From Sialis fuliginosa (Eukaryota; Arthropoda; Insecta; Megaloptera; Sialidae): a DNA stretch of 64,000 nucleotides. The DNA is taken from NCBI GenBank assembly GCA_961205875.1, contig OY540816.1, forward strand, positions 9,992,701 through 10,056,700, in the 5' to 3' direction. A model generated the notes under the pieces. It worked only from the letters and a program-made list of their open reading frames with translations. It was not told the origin of the DNA and made no database searches. Each line of letters begins with the position of its first letter. Positions within the stretch are counted from its first letter, which is position 1. The position numbers and the translations under genes are program-made. Positions 1-12,360 of this stretch are shown here, in pieces.

Positions 1-790
1 CTGTTTTATTGAATTGTTAATAATGGAATCATGCTTGTCTTTAATTAACAAAAAAAGTTTTTGTAAAACCTTTATTTTTGTACAACTGTTTATATGTGTT
101 CTCAAAGACTTATAATATAATTGATTCCCACCATAAAAAAGTAAAAATTTTCAATTCTTTGGCAAATGGTAACACTAAATTCTTATTGTTGAGTTTTTTT
201 AAATTTTAAACCAATTAAATTGTTTCATAGAACCAGAAATATTAAAAAAAAAATAGCCAAGAACCTGCTCTGAATTATTTATCTATTGGTGAAAACCGCA
301 TTAAAATCGGTCCCATGGTAAACTCCTGTCGCGGACAACCAAAATCGGAGCAAAAGGGTATTTTTTTACACCACTTTTGTAACATATCCTGTAAGTATTA
401 AAACTGTATGCAAAAATGTTTATTTCAGGTACTTTTTAGCCTAGCCAGCCTGGACTAAAATGAGCGTTATTATTTTCATATTAAATAATATACAGTAATA
501 CATTAACTTGATATTTTCAGTTTAAATAATATTTCGGATATGTACCTAATGCAAATATTTATATTGTGAAAATGTTTTTCAACTGATTTTGACATTTTGT
601 TGAAATATGTAGTGTTGGTGTTGAATTGAATATGGCGGGTGGGTAGGGATACGACGTGTCTCTAATTCTATCAATCGAATATGACGAGGGCAACCTTAAA
701 AATCTCAGTTTATATTTTATCATGACACTTATATGATAAATTCAAGTAAAACAGTATCGATGTTAACATTTATATGTATTTCGTGAGTAT
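1..790. other. AT-rich sequence without a gene
   Basis: About 250-345 (AATAGCCAAGAACCTGCTC, then GGTGAAAACCGCATTAAAATC) is shared with 10942-11045 and, in part, 50036-50070, and is a fragment of a dispersed element. Nothing else is recognisable. Confidence 0.5.
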
Positions 791-1541
791 AATACCGGGA
801 TATATCCCACCATTTTTCTCCGGTATCAAGATACCGGTAATGGTGCAAATAATACCGGTATTTCGCTTTTTATAATTAGTATAAAAGGGTGTTAATTTTT
901 TACACTAAAAATCGTATTATTAATTTTGATATTTCCCGATATGTGATAGATTTTCTTTGGGAAACTTTTTAATTTTAATAAAAATACTAATTTTGTATAA
1001 GACTGGCAGTGACGAAAGCTGGGCTAATACGGAGAATATGGGTGTACCGACGTCACAACTGTGATAAACACGTGTGTAGTTATTCAGAATAGAATTGATG
1101 CTTTAATAATACACACTTTAACTGTCCTTGGTTAGGAGACTCTATTGGGGCGAAACGGGGTTAATATTGTATAAAAACGGGGATTCAATCTTCGCCGGAA
1201 CGAACTGTTTTTATTAAATAATTGTGAAATAAAAATTCCTACGTGTTACAATAGATACAGCAAATTCTACTCTATTATAACACATCAACACGTGATTTTT
1301 GATAGTAATGACGCCATATTCTGACTGATATCATATAAACATCTGTTTAGGAAGATATAGCCAAAATTTTATTAAATTCATTCTCATGTCAATTATGATT
1401 TCTTGGAACTTGTTTTAATAAAACATAATAATATGAATATTTAGTAAATAAAGAAGTAGGTACTTACTTAATTTGAATTTTACTAAAAAAAGTTAAGGAA
1501 AAAAATACCGTAATACAGGTAGTAGGATTTTTGTCCGGTAT
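791..1541. mobile_element. Possible MITE with AATACCGG termini
   Basis: Begins AATACCGGGATATATCCCAC and ends in the imperfect inverse GTAGGATTTTTGTCCGGTATT. Further TACCGGTA words occur near 822-865. No clear target duplication was found, so the ends are approximate. Confidence 0.35.
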
Positions 1542-1822
1542 TGTATTCATTATTTATATTTTATGTTTTTCTCTTACATCAATAGTGGCACCTAAAATGT
1601 ATACATAAATATATTTATACTTTTCAAAAACCCTCTCATTGCAACAGATATATACATTTCCTCATCAAGTAATTAGACAGAAAATACAGACATATGTTAT
1701 GTCCATGTGCCAACTTGGCTTATTTAAGTTTATTAATTATTATTGATAGCTGAGCGCGGGAACATGCCGCGATGGTTTGACGAATGCTAACTTGCCGTTT
1801 GGAATTCAACAGTCTCTCAACA

Positions 1823-1848
1823 TACACACACACACACAAACACACACT
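1823..1848. repeat. CA microsatellite
   Basis: Run of CA dinucleotides interrupted once by AAA. The surrounding 1542-2231 is AT-rich with no gene; a C10 tract lies at about 2140-2149. Confidence 0.8.
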
Positions 1849-2231
1849 TGGACATACGTAATACATACATGATTAATGCGTTGCTATTTGATGAAGTAAA
1901 AAAACCAAGGACATGACATGTTAGTTGTCTATCATTTACTGATGCAGCCCCGGGCACTGCCTATAAACACCGCGAACTTTTGTAGTGGGTAACAAATCTG
2001 CACTAACACAGGACCGGAATAAGTGAGGATATTTCGTTCTAAACTTTGCATGTCTAATTTATATTTTTATTGTAATGTTCCATGCAGTGGTGTAGCAAAA
2101 AAAAATATATTTTTATATTTTTTGTATTAATTGAGTAACCCCCCCCCCCACTCCTCAAAAAGGTAATATTTTTATTATGATAACAAGCCTATATGCAATA
2201 AAAAAAATTAATGAACAGAAGTCTCATCTCG

Positions 2232-2455
2232 GCATCCCATGTAGGAAATTACAAAGAGGCCACGATTGCGCCAATGTTAGCCAACACTGGGCCAAGATAC
2301 AAATGATAACTTCGTTCGTTCAAGAGTTGGTCAAATCTTGGGTAAAGAATAGGCTGGCCTAAACTAGTACCAATATCGAAAAAGCTACACTGATAACCCA
2401 ATATTGGGCCAAACTTGGGCCCGTCGTCAAGGCTGGCATTTCCTACATGGGATGC
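2232..2455. mobile_element. Short MITE, 224 bp, perfect 18-bp terminal inverted repeats
   Basis: GCATCCCATGTAGGAAAT at 2232-2249 and its exact inverse at 2438-2455. The interior has TGGGCCA and CCCAATATTGGG motifs. A diverged copy lies at 5158-5411. No target duplication is clear. Confidence 0.75.
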
Positions 2456-3118
2456 TGCCTTTGTGTTACTTTATGATTTCTATAATCTATATCTACATAT
2501 TATATCTTTACATATTATAAAATGCAACGTCTCTCTATCTGTATGTCTGTCCATTAGTGCGCTTATCACTCGGGAACCACTTATCCGATGTATATATATA
2601 TATTTTAAATTCATAGATATGTTCTTTGCCCAGGTTTGAGTATAATTTTGTTACGGTAGGTAACATAAGGAATAAGCAGTGACGATAATAGTAAATCAAA
2701 TTGGAAAAAAAGTTTACCGTCATTATATGTATAATGTATAATAATATAATTATAACCTATTTGGTTATATGTTTATATAAAATATTATTTTAAGTTAAAT
2801 GATCCGTTCAGAAGCCAAAGAAATCCTCGATTGTTTATTCTTAAATCATTTGATTAATGGAGTACTTATAAAAATAATAAAAAAATTACTCAATATGTAT
2901 TTCACTTATATAATCATATATTATATACAGTTATTACAATTTTACTTCTTTAGTTCTTTCGCAGTACACCCGTTGATTAATCGATCCGTATTTATCACTG
3001 AATCTTCTTATTTTACAAAGTTATTTGCTTTAGGGCAATAACTATCATAATATTTTATAAAGGAAAATTAATATCACACACAAATATTTAAAAATATACA
3101 AAAAAAGTTATATTATAT

Positions 3119-3488
3119 CAGGGCTTCGAACCAGAACTGAACCGAAAACCAGAAAAACCGTTATTTTTTGCCGGAACAAAAACCGGAACAGAACCGAAAT
3201 AAAAATATCGGTTTTATGGTTCAGTACATGTTAAAATACGCGCGTTAACATGATCCCACTTCAATTGTCGTTCGGACTATCATACAAGTACCATAAAGTA
3301 TTCTAAATTATGGTAGAAAAAAATTTTTTAACACAAATAATTTGTTTTTTATTTAATCACGGAGCTGAAGCAAAAACCGAAAAAACCGTTATTTTTTGCT
3401 GAACGAAAATGGAACCGAATCGAAATATATATTTTTACTCGAACCGCAACGAAACCCGAAACGAAAAAAATAACGGTTCGAAGCCCTG
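3119..3488. mobile_element. hAT-type MITE, 370 bp, with 8-bp target duplication
   Basis: CAGGGCTTCGAACC at 3119-3132 and its inverse at 3475-3488, flanked on both sides by TATTATAT (3111-3118; 3489-3496). The interior is rich in GAACCGAAA words. A CAGGG terminus and an 8-bp duplication fit the hAT superfamily (established). Confidence 0.9.
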
Positions 3489-3496
3489 TATTATAT

Positions 3497-4171
3497 AATA
3501 TATTATATCATATCATATAAATAATTTCGAGTCAGTAAATTTACCCTATCATTTTTTCTTCATAAAAATAAAAAAGATTCAGTGAAAAATACGAATTGAA
3601 ATCACACGGTATATGCGATAGACAGGTAAACTGTATCTTCTAGGTTGTCAGGTTTTCATCACATATTTTAGTGAACATTTTAGGTGTTCAAACCAATATA
3701 CGTTTAACACTGATCGAAGATTCAACAATGAAAATGCGGTTAGTTCGCATAAACCAAAATACTCAACAGAACTTTTGTTAGTTGGGAAATATGATAAAAT
3801 CGATTTGCTATACACTAACACTAAACTATTTGTTACTATATTTTACTAGTTCGAAACTCACTGCGTAGTTTGTTGTTCGCTATTTTAGTACAACACAGGT
3901 AAAATACATCAGAATGCTAATGTATTTTATTGTGTAACAAATTTTAAAATCTTGTTATTAAAAAGTCAATTACTTTATTATTTTATAATGTTGTGATAAT
4001 GAGTTGGCAGTTTTTTTTTACAAAAATACTTAATTAGCGAATAATTTTTGAAAAACCGTTCATTATTTGTCATCATGTATTTGAAATAACATTGATTACT
4101 TTCTGGTTAAACTGCTTGCATTCATCTCTTCAATTGTTAATTAAGAAGACTTATTGTTAGTTGTTTAGTTT
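3497..4171. other. AT-rich sequence, no gene or repeat recognised
   Basis: Many stops in all frames; no paired termini seen. Confidence 0.4.
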
Positions 4172-4383
4172 AGTTTGCACACTGGATCTCCGTGCTCCGG
4201 GTTTGGGTGCAATTTCTCCGGGTTTTGCAAAAAATGACGACAAAAAAAAAGGTCGTCAAAAATAGAGCAGGGGACATAACAGTGCAGATTATGGTAACAA
4301 ATTTTATGAAAATAAAAATAAAATAAAAAAGGGGTATTCATTTACATCTCAGGGTTTGCCAAAACTAAAATCTGGTCACCCTA
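4172..4383. mobile_element. MITE fragment related to 38525-38797
   Basis: Shares CTGGATCTCCG, ATTTCTCCGGGTTTTGCAAA, GTCGTCAAAAATAGA and AAACTAAAATCTGGTCA with the other copy. The right end is CTGGTCACCCTA, the inverse of the TAGGGTAACCAG start of the other copy; the left end is truncated. Confidence 0.75.
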
Positions 4384-5157
4384 CTTCTGAACGAATCTTA
4401 AAATATCTGGTTGATTTATTTTGCAAAAATGAAAAAAAATTTGAAAGCTTGATAAATTTTATAATAAGTAATAAATTAAAGTAGAATATTTAATTTTGCA
4501 TATAAATGGAAACCTTGACATTGAACAAGTTTAAAAATTCTTCATAGTTTTATGTCTGCGAAATGCAATATAATGAACTAATTACAAATACTTACCTAGG
4601 TACTTATTACTAATATTACAATTTTACCATTACAATTTCTTCAATAATATTGCTTTGATTTTCTAAATATTGAATTTTATTGATTATTTCGATCATTAAT
4701 AATAATAATTTTATTCAATCAAAGTATATAGTATATTCGTAAAGCTACGTTTTTTGCCTTTTTATCTTCATTTAGAAATTTTCAATTTCTTGGTTAACAG
4801 AGATTACTCGTATCTTTATATAAAATAAATTTTAAGTCAAACCAGATTCAAATTATTAAAAAAAATATACTTTACTATTATAAATGACCGATGGTAATTA
4901 AAGGTAATAAACGCGACAATTAATTTTAAATTTACCGCTAGTTTGCACACATAAACAACAATAGAATGTCTCACATGAGTGCGCATGCGCTCAACAGAAT
5001 GCACTGTAGACCAAACGTGGCTGATTTTATCATTTTATTTTTTATAATAAACACAATTGTTAAATGTAGGCCAGTACAGAATTGGTTATATTATTAAACA
5101 CTTAAATCAGGAAGGAAAATTGTGGTTTCATTTTAAAAATTTAGTATAGAAATACAG
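4384..5157. other. AT-rich sequence with one NRF1-like palindromic site
   Basis: No gene seen. TGCGCATGCGCT at 4980-4991 matches the NRF1/Ewg-type core in otherwise very AT-rich DNA. Confidence 0.4.
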
Positions 5158-5411
5158 TATCCCAAGTAGGAATAACGGTTTGCCCAGACTTGCGTCAAAG
5201 CGAGCCAACACTGGGTCAAGATACAAATGACTCGACCAAGGCTTATCGTACCAAAGCTGACCCAAAGTTGGCCCAATCTTGGGTAAAGAATAGGATACCA
5301 AAACTTGGAATCTGATGTTTGGTCTAGACTGGGACCAATATCGAAAAATAAGCATTTGGTAACCCAATATTGGGTCTATCGTCAAGGCTGGGATTTTCAT
5401 ATATGGGATAT
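5158..5411. mobile_element. Second, diverged copy of the 2232-2455 MITE
   Basis: Shares GCCAACACTGGGTCAAGATAC, TCTTGGGTAAAGAATAGG, GACCAATATCGAAAAA and AACCCAATATTGGG with the first copy, in the same order. The termini are TATCCCAAGTAGG and a degenerate CATATATGGGATA. Confidence 0.7.
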
Positions 5412-6940
5412 ATAAATCTGCTGAAGAGTTTTGAGGACATTCTCTTTGTAATGGTATTACACCAAACAAAATCAAAATACAAACACGGTGTTTTTAAAAT
5501 AATTCGTATTTAAATTTGTAGATATAGATTTTGTTGCCATTTTTACAAAAAATACCGTGTTGGTGTTTTTTATCTATATGGTGTAAAATCACCGTTATAG
5601 ATATTATATAAAATTAATTGACTTTCTTTATTAATTGATTTTAAACTGTAAAATTAGGTTCCGTATCAGGGTATCCTTATAAGATGTATTGCAGCTATAA
5701 TAACAACTACTTAAAAACTCTAATACACATAAAATATTTCAATTATAATAAAATAATTATAAATTATTGTTATCTTTATCTTAACTTTTGCACAGGTGAT
5801 AAATACAAAGAATTTCGACGTGTTAAAAAAGTGCTGATAAAAATAAAAGAAATTTGATAAAAAAACTGTTTTTTTATCACAAATATCAAGATATATATTA
5901 GTATAGGTTAGTGGTATAAGAGTGAAAAACCCTATAATTCAACTCGGAGCCCAAAAGCCAAAAATTCTCTAATTGTGTTGTAGTATTTTATAATAATACC
6001 TAAAATTATTGCATTTTTTTGTTTTATTTAAAAATTATATAGATGTACAAATGCCTTTATTGTTCGCTGAAAGTTTCCTTTTTTTACTCACAAAAAAATT
6101 TGAGATACCATTTTTTAGGATAAACAGAGGCTAATTTGATGTAGGTACCTAGATATAATACAATTAACACTAAACAAAATTTTCATTGTTTATCATCTAT
6201 TCGGTCTATTTGGTTAAACTCACAACTGCTGATTACGAAAAAAAATCATAGTTTCAAAAATCACGTTAAAAACTATTGCCATAATTAGAAAAAGCCCCCC
6301 CCCCCCTCCCTTAAAAAATGCAACAATTTTTCTTATATTAGCTACTTTTGATGTCTATCTAATATTCCCAAATATATGCTCTACATATCGGACAAATAAA
6401 TTAAGCATATAAGTTTCCTGTTTGGCAACAAACTATTCTGAAACTATAAATCATAGATAAACTACAGTATGATCTTAAAATGTTTAATTTATAAGAACAT
6501 ATTACAATTTCAAATCATAATGATAAATTGTTGAGTTGTCATAACCCTTTAATTGTAGTAAATTAAAAACACCAGGCCAATTAATAAATACATATTTTAA
6601 TTTTATAGTTATAATTTTGACAGTAAGTATTATAACTTTACTTGATTAATTCATTCCTTAATTTCTTCGAACACTTTAGTTCAGAAATCTTAAATGATGT
6701 ATATTCGCTGTTTTAACACTAATTTTGATCAGAATTGATATACAGACGTTTAAAACTCAATCCCTACACAATAAACTGTATAAACTTGGTTTGAGGATTT
6801 AATGTTTAAGAAGCTATTCTTCTATAGGCCCATTTACTCTTCCGATACCAATATTTTTGATGTAGGTACTTTAGTTAAAGGGCTGTAACTATAAAATAAA
6901 TAATCGAATCAGTTCTTTTAATACTTGAAACAATATTATA
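5412..6940. other. AT-rich sequence without a gene
   Basis: Only a C12 tract at 6295-6306 stands out. No paired repeat ends or coding-like composition. Confidence 0.4.
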
Positions 6941-7346
6941 CAGTGTATTCCAAGATGATTAAGACATAGGAAATTTAACATGGGGACAATTAGAAATGTT
7001 GTAGTAACCTTTGGTCATATTTAACGATGTGTGATTGGTGCATTTTGAAATACCGCCTCGAAACTAACTGATAAATTTTAAATTAATCAACAGTATTTTG
7101 TTTTCAACTTTAATAAAGAATAAAATACATTAATAAAATTAAAGTAAGCATCCTAGATAAAATTATAATAATATTTTTTGGCAGATATAAATTTGAAAAC
7201 AAAATACGAATTACTATTTTATTAAATTTTGTGGCGGCATTTCAAAATGCACCAATGACACATCGTAAAATTTGACCAAAGGTTACTACAATACTAATTG
7301 CTCCCATGTTATATTTCCTATGTCTTAATCAACTTGGAATACACTG
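6941..7346. mobile_element. Mariner-type MITE, 406 bp, flanked by TA
   Basis: CAGTGTATTCCAAG at the left and its inverse at the right, with similarity extending inward through TTAAGACATAGGAAAT, ACCTTTGGTCA and GGTGCATTTTGAAAT and their inverses. TA flanks both ends (6939-6940; 7347-7348), as expected for Tc1/mariner-type insertion. Confidence 0.85.
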
Positions 7347-7348
7347 TA

Positions 7349-7814
7349 TAACGAACATTTTAAGATCATTCCAAAATTTGTTATCAAGGTTACTATGTCG
7401 CCAAACATTTATTTGCAACCCATAAAACCCTTACTATCATTAACTTCTGGATGAAAATATTTAATAGAAGATGCACCTACGAAAAAAAAATGTTACCATA
7501 ATAATTGACGCCACTGTTAGAAACGTCAACTACGTTTACATATCTGAACTATCACCAATTAATCTTTTCACTTAAAAAAGAAAACAAATATAAAAATCAC
7601 ATAACCTACAGTATGTAATACTTAACATATATATATAACAAGTGTTAATACATAATAAAATACATTACATTACACGGTGTATAACAAATAACATGTAATA
7701 TATGCAAATCAGTCCCGTGTCATCGTCGCGTCAAATAATAAAAATTAACAACGAGATATTAAAATAAAATAAAAATATGTGAATCTGTATTTCACAACAA
7801 CAACAACAATAACA
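7349..7814. other. AT-rich sequence, CAA repeat at its end
   Basis: No gene seen. The last 20 bp are CAA/CAACAATAA repeats abutting the GC-rich segment. Confidence 0.4.
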
Positions 7815-7978
7815 ATGTGTTGCGAATCCGGGCCGCCAGGAGGAAGTGGGTTGGCTGAAGGCCGACGGGTCCTGGGTTCAAACTACAGCCGCGTCTGCCG
7901 GCGATTACATCACCTCGGTCACAGAGCGCGCCAGCATCGGTAGCAGCAAAATCAACAAGGAAATCTTAAATGTATTTG
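7815..7978 (+). other. Isolated GC-rich segment with an open frame: possible exon or gene fragment
   Basis: After a CAA repeat at about 7797-7812 the composition changes abruptly to GC-rich and stays so to about 7950. One + strand frame is open from after a stop at 7810 through CANPGRQEEVGWLKAD-like residues, then VTERASIGSSKINKEIL, to a possible donor (TTTG then GTAGGT at about 7979). There is no ATG and no convincing acceptor. I do not recognise the peptide. It could be a small exon, a retrocopy fragment, or part of a transposon. GGTTCAAAC within it resembles a Pol III B box, but no tRNA cloverleaf forms. Confidence 0.25.
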
Positions 7979-8229
7979 GTAGGTATTGTTTGTTATTGCC
8001 ACGTGTGTGCATATTGATTTGGCCGTCTTGTGTGCCTTTGTATGCTTTTATTTGGTCATTATATTAAAGGCAAATTAAATAATATTAAGGAGATGATATC
8101 CGCAAATTCTCGAACAAAAATGCGCTGAATTTCGCGCCTGTACAGGTTACATACGCTCTTATGTGTCCACGGGGATCGGGACAAAAGGCAGACAAAGACG
8201 AAAAGCCGACATGGATAAAAGGCAAACTA

Positions 8230-8700
8230 AAAATTTATAATATCTTAGAGGAGGGGCTTATCCAATATGCTCCCCTCCCTCAAATTATTGTATTATTTAA
8301 TTTGCTTTAATGATATAATTTTTTTTGGTGGGGGGAGTAACGTGATCCATATAACCCCCCCCCCCCCACCCACAAAAAAATAATTATTGAATTATTTAAT
8401 TTGCTCTAACGTTATAACTTTTTTTGAGGAGGAGGGGGGCATGTGGGTCATGTAAATTATTGTATTATTTAATTTACTTTAACGTTATAACACAGACAAT
8501 AATTATTTTTTGTGAGGGGGGGATTATATGAATCATGCTCCCCCTCCCAAAAAAAAACTAATAAAAGCAAATAAAAAAAATAGAAAACTATATACCCTTC
8601 AAAACAAAAAAAACAAATATAATGTTAAAGCAAATTAAATAATACAGTTTCTTTTAGGGGGCGCATATTGCATAACCCCCTCCCTCAAAGATATTAATTT
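8230..8700. repeat. Diverged tandem repeat with alternating G-runs and C-runs
   Basis: Three to four copies of a roughly 100-bp unit containing ATTGTATTATTTAATTTGCT, ACGTTATAAC and a G-run or C-run, including C14 at about 8357-8370. The same words (ATTTAATTTGCTTTAAT next to G-runs) occur in the MITE at 28611-28805. Confidence 0.6.
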
Positions 8701-10027
8701 ATATACATTTTTTGTCTGTCTTTTGTCGGAAACCCGTGTCCACAATAAAAATGCATGGTGAACAAATATATCCGGGTACAGTACAGTCTGTTATAAGCAC
8801 GTACAAATGTATGTACCCCGTGCGGGTGCGTGTATACCAGCTACGAAATCTAGTGTTTTTTTACTCGGGCAAATTAGGTAAGTTCGAATTCCCCTCCATC
8901 GGAGGAGATGTTGTTTCCCTCACTCCTTACACATGCGCAAAAATAATTATTAAAGTGGTTTTACAATTATATAAATGGAAATATATGTACATAACGTTAT
9001 TAAACAGACGAAAAAAAAACAAATACTTACATTAGTATTCAAATAAAACTCAAATATAGTCACTATACCTTTTTCTGAAGACGCCATATATTACAAATGA
9101 TGAACTGTCAAAGAACTTTTCAATTTTACCAACAGGGAATTGTGTTAGATCGCTCTGAGTCGTTCTGAATAAAGTGTACGAAAGAGAGAGAGAGAGAAAG
9201 CTATTCCCATCTCATTTCATTAGATCGGTATTGTAATAGAAGGTGTACCCTGTAAGTTCTAATTCCGAGAATTTTTGGTCCCGAAGCTTAGAACTCATAG
9301 GAGTTCTACTGTATAAAGTAAGACTACTGGTCCGCGAATAAATTGTATTTGATCCGACCCTGTGTCAAAAATAATTGTCCATCCCTGTATAAACTGCGAT
9401 TCTAAAGAGCAACAACTAAGCCATATAATTTGATTGGAACGTACTACTTTGTACTATTTGTACGTATCCACGATTCTTTGTGTATATAAGTACATTTGTA
9501 AAATGTTTTAGTAGTTTTCCGTAAACGAACAAGCTTCTGATGCAAGATATTTAAATCAATCGATCCATCATATTTCTTATTTAATAAATCAAAAAAACGT
9601 CGACAATTATAAGCAATTACAGTTTCTAATAAATTTTTAGCATTGCCATTAAACCTTTTAATGTAAACGTAACAAATTTACATCTGAATAGAAAGGACAG
9701 GTGCATTTATAATTTTGACTTACATACATTGAATGTTTCCTATTAAGTCTGGCATTGCAACAGTGTTCTGTGTGTGTGTCTGTATGTGAAGTGTCCTTGC
9801 CGATCAAGGATTGCGAGTTTAAATTTCGCTACTTGGTTGTTTAGGTCGAGAATGTTAATACCAAATCTTGTTTTTTCATAATGTTTTCCTGTTTTTATAA
9901 ATGCAATTTGTTCTTAATATTTAAATTTATTTCTAATAAAAAATGTAAATATGTTGTCTCTATTAATCTATTTATATATGAATGCATATTTTGTGTTTAT
10001 ACATATGCTTTTATAACAAAATATCTG
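8701..10027. other. AT-rich sequence, GA tract, no gene
   Basis: A GA tract lies at 9183-9197. The frames at 8712-9035 and 9881-10075 have no protein-like character. Confidence 0.4.
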
Positions 10028-10610
10028 CCATGGGAGCCACGGGACTTTCTTATACGTAATCCTAACAGTGAATAGTATACGTGATTCTTTATTAAAACAT
10101 ATTTCTGACAAACTAATAAAAGATGAAATAAAACTATGTATACATAATATTATTGTCTATATACATAAGTATCAAATGAATTTTTTAACCGAAAATGGAT
10201 ATTTACTCTTGTCAATTTTTAAATTTTCGAATTATTTTTGAAATAAGAAAAAAATTCTTTAGTTAATAAATTTCTATAATTTATTCCCCATACATTTTTT
10301 TCCAACATTTATGATTGTCAGAAAGAATTTTTTAAATTAATTATTTAGAATCACTCACACTGTTCACTCTCAGTATTACAATGTTATATAAAAGTCCCAT
10401 GGTACCTATGGCAAACACGCACACTGTTCGATCTATGTAATACGTATAAGAAAGTCTCATGATACTCAAGGTAGATATTTCTTCTCTGTTATGAACCATT
10501 TAAATTATAATAATTTTTTTTTTTTTTTTTCGAAAAAATGAATAGAACATAAATTATAGATTAATATTAATATTAACTACAATTTTTAACTTGACCATTT
10601 TTCTCAATTT
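10028..10610. repeat. Copy A of a dispersed repeat (CACGGGACTTTCTTATACG family)
   Basis: Matches copy B (41425-43180) in order: CACGGGACTTTCTTATACGT, ATACGTGATTCTT, GTCAATTTTTAAATTTTCGAA, GGCAAACACGCACACTGTTC and GAAAAAATGAATAGAACATA. The first and last parts are partly inverse (TTTCTTATACGTA near 10040; TACGTATAAGAAAG near 10440), so a MITE is likely. This copy lacks the two hAT insertions of copy B. Confidence 0.75.
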
Positions 10611-11690
10611 CGCACTGTTTCAAAGTAATTCGAAAAATTCAAAAATCGACGTAGGTAAACATCCGTATCCGGTTGAATGATCGTTTTCAAAAATAGGATG
10701 TTTTTTCCCCAGATAAAAATTATTCTTAAATATAAAATTTCACTCTTCTATGATTTGTTGTATTTGAGTTACAACGCTTACATACCGACCGACAGACAGA
10801 CGGACACACAGACATAGTCAGAGTGGATTCAGGAGAGGTCAAAATGGATAATTCCATCAACATCTGGATTTCGAAAAAAATCGGTTTCACTATACTTTAT
10901 TTATACTATTGTATATTTCATATACATAGATATAAGAAAGTAAAAATTATAATAGCCAAGAACCTGCTTTGATAAATTATTTACTACTGGTGAAAACCGC
11001 ACTTAAATCAGTTCTGTAGTTTTCGAGATTAGCGGTAAAAGATACAAAAAAAAGCTTCCTTTCATGTAGGTAGAGTTAATTAATTGTACAAAAATCAATT
11101 TTTGTGAAAATTGTGTAGTGTGTAATAAACCACCGCGGTGAAATTTTTTTAAGCTATCCTTCGAGCGAACATTTACTAATTTTAATTTTGAAATACATGT
11201 GGGCGAAGAAACCTAAAACTCTTTATTTCTGGGCTTTTTGTGTTTCATTGTAACATGAATTATATTAGTTGGTTATTATAGCTATGAAGAAAAACAGGAA
11301 GATAAAAACAAAATTATATATTGATACTTTTTCTTAAGTTTTACCTTTTAGACGTAAAAAATTAAGTAATAACAAGGAAAGGGTCACTTTCCTCCATTTA
11401 CAACTTCACCCGTTTCCATAAGGAATAACCATCCCTAAAAAGAATAAAAACAATGTATCGTTCAGAAGTTCACAAAACTAGATTTATATATTTTTATTTG
11501 AAGAGAGCTAGCGAAGGATTGTAGGAGACTTTCGACTAACAAAATAATAAATTTACCAAAGTTTTTAGTTAGGTACAATTTCGTGCAATGTTAAAAAAAT
11601 AACTAGAATATATCTTTGTGTGCACTTAAACAATCTAATTAACTTAAAGTAATAAATAATAGATAAGCATGTAAGGGGGTTGCGCAAGAG
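10611..11690. other. AT-rich sequence with a dispersed-repeat fragment
   Basis: 10787-10815 is a GACA/GACG run. 10942-11045 repeats the block seen at 250-345. No gene. Confidence 0.4.
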
Positions 11691-11694
11691 ATAA

Positions 11695-12065
11695 GGGTTT
11701 TTAGTTTTTAGTTTTTAGAAATAAATTCGTCTTGGTCTCAAATTTTACAACTGACAGTCTCTCGTTGATCTCGTCTCATAAAAATTAAAGCTATCTCGTC
11801 TTATAAAAAATTCTGTCGGTCTCGTATCGATCTCGTCTTGTATACATGACCAAAACCAAGACAAAATAGAGAAACCGAGAAAATACTACAACGTAGTTTT
11901 GAAATATAACAGAGTCCTTATATTTCAAAATTATTATTATAATAAATTATGTACCTATTTTATAATAATTATGTATTTTTTTAAACTCGAAACTCTCAGC
12001 AAAACTCTCTACGAGAGATAAATAATATTGGTATCGTCTCGATCTCGATCTCGTTTTAAAACGGA
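11695..12065. repeat. GTCTCG/GATCTCG-rich repeat, copy 1
   Basis: CTTGGTCTCAAATTTTACAA, CAGTCTCTCGTTGATCTCGT and CTCATAAAAATTAAAGC match copy 2 (36936-37230), with further TCTCGATCTCG at 12030-12055. Confidence 0.65.
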
Positions 12066-12079
12066 AAAAAAATCTTCTA

Positions 12080-12345
12080 TAGAGTCGCATGGAGAAGTGG
12101 TCAACCAGTTTTCATTCAAATTCGCTTATCACAAACTTAGTAGGCTCCTCCCATTAGATTATTATAATATTTAAATATTTTCTCCATGTACCAAACAAAG
12201 ACAAATATTTTACAACTTATTTAACTATTTAAGCTCCGCCCTAGAAAAAGATAACCGATGTGTTTGTCTTAATATTTTAGAATCTGTTATAAGTGATTCT
12301 GACCTTTGCTGTGGCAGACGACTTCTGCCCATAGAATACAAAAAA
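12080..12345 (+). repeat. AGAAGTGGTC repeat family, copy 1 (internally deleted)
   Basis: Shares AGAAGTGGTC, TTCGCTTATCACAAACTTAG, CTCCATGTACCAAACAAAGA and CTAGAAAAAGATAAC with copies at 51119-51545 and 61262-61695. Confidence 0.75.
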
Positions 12346-12360
12346 TACTTAATATAGATA

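Noticed and set aside
7840-7885. tRNA-like gene suggested by GGTTCAAAC
   Set aside because: No acceptor stem, anticodon loop or complete A box at proper spacing could be drawn.
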